From NCBI GenBank assembly GCA_016934645.1, contig JAFGSL010000503.1, forward strand, positions 1 through 53,891: a stretch of 53,891 bases of DNA. The letters are read 5' to 3'. The stretch is from Anaerolineae bacterium. GTDB taxonomy: Bacteria; Chloroflexota; Anaerolineae; B4-G1; SLSP01. The notes below the pieces were generated by a model. It was not told where the DNA came from, did not search any database, and saw only the letters and a program-made list of their open reading frames with translations. Below, one piece after another: positions 32,508 to 41,256 of the stretch. The translations under genes were made by a program, and so were the position numbers. Every line of letters starts with the position of its first letter. Within the stretch, counting starts at the first letter, position 1.

Positions 32508-33838
32508 TGACGACGCTCCACGACCATCTTGGGCTCATTCAAACGGCGGCGTTACGCGCCGTCGATCCTTATCCTGCCGTACAACGCTACCTTGCCCGAG
32601 CAGGCAATGTGCTACGTGTCGCTGACCGCTCCTGGAATCTTGACGAAGTCACGCGGATCGTGCTCATTGCTGTGGGAAAAGCCGCTGTTCCCATGGCGCA
32701 GGCGGTGGTTGATGGGATGGGCAACGTGTCACTCACCGGCATTGTAGTGACGAAAGACGGGCATGCTGCGAAACACACCTTACCAGAAACGTTGGGCGTC
32801 GTCGAAGCGGGACATCCTGTCCCGAATGAACCGGGCCTGGCTGCCGCAAAGACCGTCGCTGATGTACTTGCCACAACCACTGCGCGCGATCGTGTCCTGT
32901 TGCTCCTATCAGGCGGCGCATCGGCGCTGCTGCCCTCACCCGTGAACGATATCTCGCTGGCGGACTTGCAAATCGCCACGGAGCATCTCCTGCGCGCAGG
33001 GGCCACCATCGACGAAATTAACACGGTACGCAAACACCTTTCGCGCCTCAGTGGTGGGCAGTTGGCACGGCTTGCACAACCCGCGCCCGTCGTCGCGTTG
33101 ATCCTCTCCGATGTGGTCGGCGATCCGCTGGACGTCATTGCATCCGGCCCTACCGCGCCCGATCCAACAACTTACACCGCTGCCCAGGCCATCCTGGCGC
33201 GATATGATCTTGTGGAACAGATGCCACCTTCAGTATTGATGCATCTCGAAAAGGGAGCATCTGGACGCCTCGCGGAGACTCCCAAGCCCGGCGATTCCGT
33301 CTTCGCCAACGTTACCAACATCATCATCGGCTCCAACCGGGTGGCGGCGCTGGCCGCCGTTGCCGAAGCGGAGCGGTTAGGCTACAACACGTTGCTGCTC
33401 ACGACATTTATGGAGGGCGAGGCGCGCGAGGTCGCCAAAGTCACAGCGGTGCTGGCGAAGGGCATCCGCGCCCACGGCGATCCCGTGAAATGTCCGGCGT
33501 GTCTTGTCTGGGGAGGGGAAACAACGGTCACGGTTCGCGGGAAAGGAAAAGGAGGGCGCAATCAGGAGTTAGGGCTGGCGGCAGCCCTGGCACTGGCGGG
33601 TTTGCCGGATGTTGGGCTGCTGACGCTGGCAACCGATGGAACAGATGGTCCAACCGACGCCGCAGGCGCTATCATAGATGGACGTACCGTCGAAATCGCG
33701 CGAGAATGCGGTTGGGATCCTGTGGCGACGTTAGCGGACAATAACGCCTACCCGCTGCTCGATGCGGTGGGTGCGCTGCTACACACCGGTCCAACAGGGA
33801 CAAATGTCAATGATATCGCGGTCCTGCTTGTGATTTGA
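32507..33838 (+). CDS. Glycerate 2-kinase (MOFRL family)
   Basis: A 443-aa protein with the GckA/TtuD layout: an N-terminal DUF4147 domain (VGKAAVPMAQAVVDG, VTKDGHAAKH, SGGASALLPSP, RKHLSRLSGGQLARLA) and the C-terminal MOFRL motif (GRNQELGLAAALAL, TDGTDGPTDAAGAI). It phosphorylates D-glycerate at O2 to give 2-phosphoglycerate, feeding glycolysis. Translational coupling with the solute-binding protein is indicated by TGATG; a GTG at 32504 is the alternative start. Confidence 0.9.
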   Translation: MTTLHDHLGLIQTAALRAVDPYPAVQRYLARAGNVLRVADRSWNLDEVTRIVLIAVGKAAVPMAQAVVDGMGNVSLTGIVVTKDGHAAKHTLPETLGVVEAGHPVPNEPGLAAAKTVADVLATTTARDRVLLLLSGGASALLPSPVNDISLADLQIATEHLLRAGATIDEINTVRKHLSRLSGGQLARLAQPAPVVALILSDVVGDPLDVIASGPTAPDPTTYTAAQAILARYDLVEQMPPSVLMHLEKGASGRLAETPKPGDSVFANVTNIIIGSNRVAALAAVAEAERLGYNTLLLTTFMEGEAREVAKVTAVLAKGIRAHGDPVKCPACLVWGGETTVTVRGKGKGGRNQELGLAAALALAGLPDVGLLTLATDGTDGPTDAAGAIIDGRTVEIARECGWDPVATLADNNAYPLLDAVGALLHTGPTGTNVNDIAVLLVI

Positions 33839-33942
33839 GCGACAACGATTGGCTGGTTCTTCACAGGTTCACTGTTCGCGCTCGTTAGGGCAACCGGTAA
33901 ACTGGCGGTTTGAACGACAATGACTTGCCGTTTCTCCTGAGT
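33834..33942 (+). repeat. Imperfect direct repeat downstream of glycerate kinase
   Basis: TTTGAGCGACAACGATTGGC (from 33834) and TTTGAACGACAATGACTTGC (from 33909) are imperfect copies 75 bases apart. The first spans the kinase stop. They may be a local duplication with no known function. Confidence 0.45.
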
Positions 33943-33994
33943 AGTGTATGATAGTCATCAATTCCCATTCTAAAATTTATTTAGGCATTATTGT

Positions 33995-34978
33995 ATGAAT
34001 AGACAAAAATTTTTAGTCACGGGCGGCGCAGGATTTATCGGGTCACATCTCGTGGATGCGCTTTTGGAGGCCGGGCACACCGTCACCGTACTGGATGATC
34101 TTTCGGTGGGCAAAACGCAAAACTTCGCCCATCATCTCAATCGCCCCAATTTCCACTTCGTCAAAGGCTCCATCCTCGACACGAAATTGGTCACGCAACT
34201 CGTCGGTCAGGTAGATGGCATCTACCATCTGGCTGCCGTCGTCGGCGTGAAGTACGTTGTCGAAAACCCTCTTCATGGAATGCAAGTCAATGTCAAGGGA
34301 ACGGAAACCATCCTGGAGGCAGCATGCGAACGAGGCTGCAAAGTCGTGTTGGCTTCCAGTTCTGAGGCTTACGGCAGATCGACCCGGCTGCCATTTGCCG
34401 AAGATGACGTAACGGTGATCGGCCCGACATCCGTGCCACGCTGGTCCTATGCCATCTCCAAGTTACTGGACGAACACCTGGCCTTCGCATACTATCGTCA
34501 GGAAGGACTGCCAGCAACGGCTGTCCGCTATTTCAACGTTTATGGGCCGCGATTGGACCCGCGTGGGTACGGCAGTGTCATTGCCCGTTTTATCGACCAA
34601 GCGCTTGATGGCAAAGCACTTACCGTCTACGGGGACGGGCAACAAACGCGCTCGTTTACCTTCGTCGCGGATACGGTGCGTGGCACCATCGCAGCGATGG
34701 AAATGCCGGAGAGCAACGGACAGGCTTTCAACATCGGTAATCCCTATGAGGTCACGATGAACGAACTGGCCGAACAGATCCGGGCGAGCGTAGGAGCAGA
34801 TGTGGATATCGTCTATGTGCCCTACGCACAAGCCTACGGCGCAGCTTTTGAGGATACGCCTCGGAGGCTACCGAACGTCACACGCGCGACCGGGATTCTC
34901 GGCTTTCAAGCAGCAATCCCTCTTCCAGAGGGATTACATCAGACTATTGAATGGTTCAAGGAGCAACGCGATGCATAG
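33995..34978 (+). CDS. NAD-dependent epimerase/dehydratase (nucleotide-sugar)
   Basis: A 327-aa short-chain dehydrogenase-like protein. TGGAGFIGSHL gives the Rossmann NAD site, the active-site SSSEAYG and YAISK (Y-x-x-x-K) supply catalytic Ser, Tyr and Lys, and QTRSFTFVAD is typical of UDP-glucose/GDP-sugar epimerases. It interconverts nucleotide sugars for surface polysaccharide, consistent with the O-antigen ligase and WecA-like genes that follow. Its stop overlaps the ligase ATG by 8 bases. Confidence 0.88.
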   Translation: MNRQKFLVTGGAGFIGSHLVDALLEAGHTVTVLDDLSVGKTQNFAHHLNRPNFHFVKGSILDTKLVTQLVGQVDGIYHLAAVVGVKYVVENPLHGMQVNVKGTETILEAACERGCKVVLASSSEAYGRSTRLPFAEDDVTVIGPTSVPRWSYAISKLLDEHLAFAYYRQEGLPATAVRYFNVYGPRLDPRGYGSVIARFIDQALDGKALTVYGDGQQTRSFTFVADTVRGTIAAMEMPESNGQAFNIGNPYEVTMNELAEQIRASVGADVDIVYVPYAQAYGAAFEDTPRRLPNVTRATGILGFQAAIPLPEGLHQTIEWFKEQRDA

Positions 34979-37900
34979 TTTAACCGCGCAAAGCACATCT
35001 ACACCGTCATCACGCCTTAGTGCATTTTGTGACCGCGCATTAGAAGCCGGTTGGCTGCTGGGGGTCACGATCACGCCCGTATTCTTTAATGTGTATTCCA
35101 GCCGGGTTTTTGAGCCCGACAAGTTGACGACGTTGCGTATCCTGGCGACCGTGATGGCCATACTGTGGCTGGTACGTCTGTTCGAGGGAATTGTGCGTAA
35201 CGGGGTACAGTTGCGCTTCTCCTGGCGTACCCCTATGATTTTGCCAGCCATAGCAACGATGGCGATCTATCTGGTCAGTTCCGCTTTCTCGTTGGTCCCA
35301 TACACCAGCTTTGTTGGCTCTTACCAGCGTCTGCAAGGGACATATACTCTGTTTGGCTACCTGGTGCTTTTCTTCGCCCTCATCACCAGTCTGCGCACGC
35401 GCACGCAACTGTCGCGGCTGATTACAGTGCTTATTCTCAACAGTCTGCCGATTTCGCTTTACGGCATCATCCAGCACAATGGCCTGGATCCACTCCCCTG
35501 GGCCGGGGATGTAACCTCGCGCGTGGCCTCGAATATGGGCAACGCAATCTTCGTAGCCGCCTATCTCATTATGATCGTTCCACTGACGGCGACGCGCATT
35601 ATCCAAAGTTTCAGCGACATTTTGAGCCGTGAAGAGGCACGGTTAAGCGACATTCTGCGTGCTTCAGGCTATATCTTCATCATCGCTGTGCAAGTACTTA
35701 CGATCTGGTACTCGCAAAGCCGTGGCCCCTGGCTCGGTATCGTGGCCGCCGCGGTGCTCTTCCCGTACCTAGCACTGATCATGTTGCAACGCCGCGTATT
35801 GACTGAGGACCAACAACCGCCCAAGGCATGGATGGACATTTTGAAAGGTGTCGGCTTTGGTTTAGGGCTGCTCGTTATCGCCGTGGGTTTAGCTGCGCTG
35901 GCCATGGTGGTGCTCAAAGGCAAGACAGGCGCCTATGTGGGCGGCGGATTGGCTGTGCTGACCTTTGGTGGGGCCTGGCTCTACTGCGTCGTCGAGCGCA
36001 AAGGCTGGCGTTGGCTGTGGATCGGATGGGGAACGGTTGGGTTGGTAGCCGCGTTGGTGCTGCTACTGTTCAACATACCCGGTTTTTTGCAAACCCAGGT
36101 ACGTAAGATTCCAGAGCTACGCCGCTTGACAACGATTACGGAACTGCAAAGCGGCACGGGGAAGGTGCGTGGCTTGATCTGGCAGGGTGCGGTTGAGTTG
36201 ATCACACCACACGCACCGCTTAAGTTCCCTGATGGCAGTGAAGATCGCTTCAACGCCATTCGCCTGATCATCGGTTATGGCCCGGAATCCATGTACGTGG
36301 CCTATAATTCCTTCTATCCGCCAGAATTGGGACACTACGAATCGCGCACTGCGTCACCGGACCGCTCCCACAACGAGACACTGGACTCCATCATCATTAC
36401 TGGAGTCTTGGGGTTGGCAGTATACCTGTTTACTTTCGTGAGCTTTTTCTACTGGGGTATGAAATGGCTCGGGCTGCTCAAGACCCGTGGACAACTTTGG
36501 CTTTACATCGGATCAATGACGGTCTTCGCCATTATCTTCTTCATCATCGCGTGGCAAGTGGAGGGCGCCTACCTCTTCGCTGTGGCAATTCCACTAGGCG
36601 TTTTGGTAGGGACGCTGGTTTACATAACGGTGGAGGCTTTCCATGCACAATTCGCCGTGCGAGCCACGGATGAGACTACGACCGACGAGGACACACAAGC
36701 ACCACAGACGATGCACCCGCACACGCTGCTCATCATTGGTCTGCTGGCCGGCGCGATTGCGCATTTCGTGGAAATCAATTTCGGGATCGCTATCGCCGCA
36801 ACCCGCACCACTTTCTGGGCATTCGCTGGGCTGTTGGTTGTACTCGGCATGGAGTGGGTACCAGGCATCATCACAGCAGTAGATGACACGGCGCGGAACC
36901 CATCACCCGAGAAGCAGGCCGGGCGACGACGGCGCACTTCACGAGCACGCCACAGACAAACGGGACTACCCGCGTGGCTCGCCGCGGTGTTGGCGTTGAG
37001 TTTCGTGGCGACATTCCTGTTGGGGACATTGGCCTTCGACTTTATCAACAACCCGGAACGACTGACCAGCGCGGGTGAGATTTTCGCCAATTCGCTGACA
37101 ATGAAATACCATCCAGAGAAAACCAAAGCCTACGGCGCACTGATGATCTTCATCTTTACGTGGGTATTGTTTGGTGTGGTGGGGCTAAGTGAATTCGACC
37201 GCGAGGGACTTTTCGAGGAAGAACGCGGCACGCGCTGGGGCACAGCGATTGCCGTTTACGCCACCATCTCGTTGGTAGGCCTGCTGATCTTCGGAAGTAT
37301 GCTGGCGGCACACCAAGCGAACTTGACCGCTACAGGCGTCGATCAATCGTCGCTAGATAGCTTGATCCGCGATGTCGTCAACATTGCCAACCGGTTGGCT
37401 ACACTCTTGGTGCGCTATTATGGGTTGATCTTTACCGTAATGGTGCTGTCGGGATTGGTTTTACTCTGGGAAGAACCACTCCCGCGCACACTGGGAGAAA
37501 TCTGGAGTCCCCTGATTCTCATCGTGCTGCTGGGGCTAGGTATCGCTGTACTTCTCGTCCCCGCAGGATACAACCTGATACGTGCGGACATCATCTACAA
37601 ACAGGGAGGCGTGTTTGCCAGCAGCAGCACGGCTAATGAGAAACAAATCGGGATAGCCCACTATGAAAAGGCGCTAGAGTATGCCCCACACGAAGATTAC
37701 TACGATTTATTCCTGGGCAAAGCATATCTGGAACTAGCACAAGGTCTTCCGACAGAGACAGAGCCGGAGCAGCGAGAATTGATTTTCCGCAAGACGGAAG
37801 AGATTCTTATCTATGCGCGCAAGATCAATCCCCTCAATACGGATCATAGCGCGAATCTAGCGCGCTTCTACAAATCATGGGCGGCGCGCGGCGCCTCTGA

Positions 37901-38504
37901 CCTAAGCGCGGGAGAATTAACCACTGCGCAACAGACAACGCTAACCGATCAATACAACACGCTGTTGCAGCAATCTGAGGAAAACTACAAAATCGCACTA
38001 ACGCTCAGCCCTAACAACCCCATCATCTGGAACGAACTAGCACAGCTCTACGCCATTGACCTTAACGACGGTCTGAAATTCCAGCAGACGATTTCCAAAT
38101 CGCTGGAAGTTGACGACGAGTTTGAGCAGACATGGATGTTACTCGGTGACATACGTTCTTCACAGGGTGACCTTGCGGGTGCAGCGGCAGCCTACCAGAA
38201 ATCTCTGGAAGTCAAAAACAACTGTACCGTACGGCGCGTACTTGGCACATTGCAAGCACAACAAAACCTGTGGGCAGAGGCTGCCGTCACGCTGGGAGAG
38301 GCTGTGGAGAAATGCCCCACATCGAGCGAGTTGTGGGATATTTACCGCGTACAGGCTATCGCTTACGCCAACCTGGGTCAGCTAGAGGCCGCTCTACAAA
38401 CCGCGTCACTATCACTGCAGTCCGCACCCGAAGCACAAAAAGAAACCATAGAGCAACTTATCGCCCAATTGCAGGCCCAATCCACACCGGCAGAGACACC
38501 CTAG
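34971..38504 (+). CDS. O-antigen ligase/polymerase-like membrane protein with C-terminal TPRs
   Basis: A 1177-aa protein. Residues about 25-250 and on to about 830 contain a dozen or more membrane segments, with the Wzy_C-like loop GYGPESMYVAYNSFYPPELG (before DRSHNETLD) typical of O-antigen ligase WaaL/Wzy and pilin glycosyltransferases. After about 850 residues there are TPRs (AHYEKALEYAPHEDYYDLFL, ENYKIALTLSPNNPIIWNEL, GAAAAYQKSLEVK) for protein contact. It would transfer lipid-linked glycan onto an acceptor outside the membrane. AAGGAG with 7-nt spacing supports the ATG at 34971, overlapping the epimerase gene; an upstream start at 34800 would run through it. Confidence 0.85.
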   Translation: MHSLTAQSTSTPSSRLSAFCDRALEAGWLLGVTITPVFFNVYSSRVFEPDKLTTLRILATVMAILWLVRLFEGIVRNGVQLRFSWRTPMILPAIATMAIYLVSSAFSLVPYTSFVGSYQRLQGTYTLFGYLVLFFALITSLRTRTQLSRLITVLILNSLPISLYGIIQHNGLDPLPWAGDVTSRVASNMGNAIFVAAYLIMIVPLTATRIIQSFSDILSREEARLSDILRASGYIFIIAVQVLTIWYSQSRGPWLGIVAAAVLFPYLALIMLQRRVLTEDQQPPKAWMDILKGVGFGLGLLVIAVGLAALAMVVLKGKTGAYVGGGLAVLTFGGAWLYCVVERKGWRWLWIGWGTVGLVAALVLLLFNIPGFLQTQVRKIPELRRLTTITELQSGTGKVRGLIWQGAVELITPHAPLKFPDGSEDRFNAIRLIIGYGPESMYVAYNSFYPPELGHYESRTASPDRSHNETLDSIIITGVLGLAVYLFTFVSFFYWGMKWLGLLKTRGQLWLYIGSMTVFAIIFFIIAWQVEGAYLFAVAIPLGVLVGTLVYITVEAFHAQFAVRATDETTTDEDTQAPQTMHPHTLLIIGLLAGAIAHFVEINFGIAIAATRTTFWAFAGLLVVLGMEWVPGIITAVDDTARNPSPEKQAGRRRRTSRARHRQTGLPAWLAAVLALSFVATFLLGTLAFDFINNPERLTSAGEIFANSLTMKYHPEKTKAYGALMIFIFTWVLFGVVGLSEFDREGLFEEERGTRWGTAIAVYATISLVGLLIFGSMLAAHQANLTATGVDQSSLDSLIRDVVNIANRLATLLVRYYGLIFTVMVLSGLVLLWEEPLPRTLGEIWSPLILIVLLGLGIAVLLVPAGYNLIRADIIYKQGGVFASSSTANEKQIGIAHYEKALEYAPHEDYYDLFLGKAYLELAQGLPTETEPEQRELIFRKTEEILIYARKINPLNTDHSANLARFYKSWAARGASDLSAGELTTAQQTTLTDQYNTLLQQSEENYKIALTLSPNNPIIWNELAQLYAIDLNDGLKFQQTISKSLEVDDEFEQTWMLLGDIRSSQGDLAGAAAAYQKSLEVKNNCTVRRVLGTLQAQQNLWAEAAVTLGEAVEKCPTSSELWDIYRVQAIAYANLGQLEAALQTASLSLQSAPEAQKETIEQLIAQLQAQSTPAETP

Positions 38505-38523
38505 CAGCCCTGAGAGTTTACGG

Positions 38524-39546
38524 ATGGGTACTTACATCGTTGTCTTTGCCGGGGTCCTACTCCTTGCTGTCATCGGAACGCCGCTGGCTCGCAAACTGGG
38601 CCTGCGCCTCAACATGCTCGACCAGCCTGACCCAACCCGCAAGGTCCACACAATCCCTACGCCACGGCTGGGGGGTGTCGCGATTTTCCTGAGCACATTG
38701 ATCGTCACGCTGTTATTAGGAGAACGGTACAACGTCAGCCAACTGGCAGGCGCGTTAATCGGCGCGACACTGATGTCATTTATGGGTTTCTGGGATGATC
38801 GCTTTTCGCTGCACGCCGGCATCAAGCTCGTCGGGCAGTTCGTCGCGCTGGGCTTATTGATCATCAGCGGCGTTTCGATCAGGGTCTTGCCTTACCCCCT
38901 TCTCAACCTGCTGGCGACTGCGCTGTGGGTGGTGGGAATCACCAATGCCATCAATCTATTGGACAACATGGACGGGCTGTCAGGCGGGATCGCGGCTGTT
39001 GCTGCCGCGCACTTCGCGCTGATGTGCGCCTTCACCGGGCAATATCTGGTCGGCGCGCTAGCCATAGCTGTGATGGCGGCATGCATTGGCTTTCTCATCT
39101 ACAACTGGAATCCCGCGACAATCTTTATGGGCGACTCTGGCACCCTCTTCTTGGGATTTATGCTAGCTGCTATCGGAATCAAGGTTGACTTTCCCCAAAA
39201 CATTCCCATCGTCACCTGGATGATCCCCATATTGGTGTTAGCCGTACCGATCTTCGACACCACATTGGTCACAATTTCACGCCTCAAGCGTCGTCTCAAT
39301 CCTCTAACAACCCCTGGTGTCGATCACACCTCGCACCGTCTCACCTACGCGGGCCTGACGCGCCGCGAGGCTGTGCTGGTGTTGTATGTGACCGCCTTCA
39401 TTGTGGGATTAGTCGCCATCTTCGTCACCCGCGCGACGGTGTGGGAAGGCTATCTGATGGGCGCACTCATCGGGATCATGGGACTTTACGCCCTGTGGCG
39501 CATGGAACGCCCACCGTTCTGGCCACCTGGCACCAACCAGCACTGA
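38524..39546 (+). CDS. Undecaprenyl-phosphate sugar-1-phosphate transferase (WecA/TagO-like)
   Basis: A 340-aa integral membrane protein with about ten segments. RKVHTIPTPRLGGVAIF, FWDDRF, NAINLLDNMDGLSGG (catalytic Asp region) and FMGDSGTLFLGFM match the MraY/WecA/TagO superfamily, and HTSHRL is typical of the WecA/TagO branch. It starts glycan assembly by moving a HexNAc 1-phosphate from UDP to undecaprenyl phosphate on the cytoplasmic face. It follows the O-antigen ligase-like gene by 19 bases. Confidence 0.92.
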   Translation: MGTYIVVFAGVLLLAVIGTPLARKLGLRLNMLDQPDPTRKVHTIPTPRLGGVAIFLSTLIVTLLLGERYNVSQLAGALIGATLMSFMGFWDDRFSLHAGIKLVGQFVALGLLIISGVSIRVLPYPLLNLLATALWVVGITNAINLLDNMDGLSGGIAAVAAAHFALMCAFTGQYLVGALAIAVMAACIGFLIYNWNPATIFMGDSGTLFLGFMLAAIGIKVDFPQNIPIVTWMIPILVLAVPIFDTTLVTISRLKRRLNPLTTPGVDHTSHRLTYAGLTRREAVLVLYVTAFIVGLVAIFVTRATVWEGYLMGALIGIMGLYALWRMERPPFWPPGTNQH

Positions 39547-39765
39547 TACTTCTTCCAAAAAACCAACTTCACAAGTACGCGTTGCGGAAATCGCTGCTAC
39601 ATTCCCTCTTGTTCCCCAAGGTCTTATCATCCTCTTGGTGTAATGCACTTCAGGTCCCTACTGGCTCAAAAAAGCTACTTCAATGGCAAGATAGCACGCA
39701 AAAACCTCTTGGATCGCGAGAATGATAAAGCCCTGACACACTCCAAAAACCGTTTATGATGCCCT
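39547..39765. other. Intergenic region after the WecA-like gene
   Basis: No gene, hairpin or recognised RNA was found in these 219 bases, which precede the promoter and inverted repeat of the fusion lipoprotein gene. Confidence 0.4.
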
Positions 39766-39793
39766 AATTTAGTGGTATAATATCTACTAAATT
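39766..39793 (+). promoter_or_regulatory. Promoter with -10 TATAAT inside a perfect inverted repeat
   Basis: AATTTAGT (39766-39773) and ACTAAATT (39786-39793) flank a 12-base spacer containing TATAAT (39776-39781). A repressor bound to the arms would cover the -10 of the fusion lipoprotein gene, whose start is about 80 bases downstream. Confidence 0.5.
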
Positions 39794-39873
39794 CGGGAGG
39801 AATAGAGAGTCTGCCACATGGCAGCATATCACTCGAACTGCCGGATAAAGACTGACTACTATAGGAGTATATA

Positions 39874-41175
39874 ATGGGAAAAATGAAATGGATTGTGTCG
39901 GTCACTCTGTTGGCTGTTCTTATTTTAAGCGCTTGTGGGGCGAAACCCACGGTTGAACCTACCCCCACAGCGGCACCAACGGCGACGCCGATACCCACGA
40001 CCGCGCCAACGGCTGCATCTGCCACACCAGTGAACGAGGAAGGCTACTGCGAGATCGTTCCGTTACCTGAACTTCCTAACTCTGGACTCCCCATCACCGT
40101 CACTGATGAGGACTGGAGCACTGGCGCAAGTGCAGAAGATGCCGAACTAACCATCGTGGAATACTCTGATTTCCAATGCCCGGCCTGCGCTGGCGCAAGC
40201 CCTTCCATCGATGCCATCGTCGAAACCACGCCCGGCATTCGCCTCGTCTTCCGCCATCTGCCCCTAGAGAGCTTGCACGACAAGGCCTTCTTGGCTGCGG
40301 AAGCGGCCGAGGTAGCCGGCGCGCAAGGGAAATTCTGGGAAATGTACTCTCTGCTCTTTGAGCGCGCCATTGGGGGATACATCGCGCAGCAAAACGGAGA
40401 AGCCACTACAGAATGGATCGCATTGTCACTTGAAGATGCACCGGCAGAATTCGCCAAGTTTGCACAAGAACTGGGGCTGGATGTCGATCGCTTCACCACC
40501 GACCTGGAAAAAGGGACTTACAGGGAAAAAGTTGACGAGGACTTCAACGAATTTGGCACTCTGGGACTATCCTATGCCACACCTACCTTCATCATTGGCA
40601 TTGACGGAATCTACTTCCAGCCAGATCTTTCTTCATATAGCGACCTGGTCCGCTACGTTGTTATAGCGAAAATGATGCATGGTGAATTCACCTTCTTTGA
40701 TACACTGCCAGAAATGACCGTGACCGAAACACAGACTTACCAGGCAACCCTGAAGACGACCCAGGGCGATATCGTACTTGAATTGTCGGGGTCACTCGCG
40801 CCGACGCACGTCAACAGCTTCCTCTTCCTGGCGCAGCAGCAGTGGTATGACGGCTCCGACTTCTTCTATGTGAGCGACAATTTCGTCGCCGTCACCGGCG
40901 ATCCAAGCAGCACCTTCTACGGCTACCCTGGCTACTACTGTGATGGAGAGAAGCAAAGCGACTTCAGTGAAGCCGGCACGGTCGGCGTGTTCCCTAGCGG
41001 GCAGTTCTTCATCACCTTAGGCGCGGATGCTGCGCAGCTTAACGGACAATACACGCAAATTGGGCGTGTTGTCGAAGGCATGGACATTTTGGACAAGCTA
41101 GCCCGCGTCATGCCAGGCGATCCTTCTGCCCCCCAACCAGATATGCTTGAAAGCATTCAAATCGTCGAAAAATAG
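39874..41175 (+). CDS. Lipoprotein with fused DsbA-like and cyclophilin-like domains
   Basis: A 433-aa protein. A signal peptide ends in lipobox LSAC (C21), then a Pro/Thr-rich linker. Residues about 88-285 form a DsbA/thioredoxin_4 domain with the CPAC active site at 102-105 and a cis-Pro TPTFIIG. Residues about 293-433 resemble a cyclophilin peptidyl-prolyl isomerase (TTQGDIVLELSG, QFFITLG, GRVVEGMDILDKLARV), although the usual FHRV/GGDP core is altered. It would couple disulfide and proline folding outside the membrane, an unusual combination. AGGAGT precedes the ATG, and a long hairpin follows the stop. Confidence 0.8.
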   Translation: MGKMKWIVSVTLLAVLILSACGAKPTVEPTPTAAPTATPIPTTAPTAASATPVNEEGYCEIVPLPELPNSGLPITVTDEDWSTGASAEDAELTIVEYSDFQCPACAGASPSIDAIVETTPGIRLVFRHLPLESLHDKAFLAAEAAEVAGAQGKFWEMYSLLFERAIGGYIAQQNGEATTEWIALSLEDAPAEFAKFAQELGLDVDRFTTDLEKGTYREKVDEDFNEFGTLGLSYATPTFIIGIDGIYFQPDLSSYSDLVRYVVIAKMMHGEFTFFDTLPEMTVTETQTYQATLKTTQGDIVLELSGSLAPTHVNSFLFLAQQQWYDGSDFFYVSDNFVAVTGDPSSTFYGYPGYYCDGEKQSDFSEAGTVGVFPSGQFFITLGADAAQLNGQYTQIGRVVEGMDILDKLARVMPGDPSAPQPDMLESIQIVEK

Positions 41176-41191
41176 AGCCATAAAGGCAATC

Positions 41192-41227
41192 ATACAACGG
41201 ATGGGGCGCTCATCCCATCCGTTGTAT
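41192..41227 (+). terminator. Perfect 14-bp hairpin after the fusion lipoprotein gene
   Basis: ATACAACGGATGGG and CCCATCCGTTGTAT form a perfect stem with an 8-base loop, starting 17 bases after the stop codon. There is only a weak T run, but the stem is strong. Confidence 0.7.
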
Positions 41228-41256
41228 CTATAAACCGATTGTTAACGGGCAACCTT

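Noticed and set aside
39819..39875. 18-codon leader peptide whose stop overlaps the lipoprotein start
   Set aside because: The nearest ribosome binding site is about 17 bases away, too far, and the sequence has no attenuator-like features.
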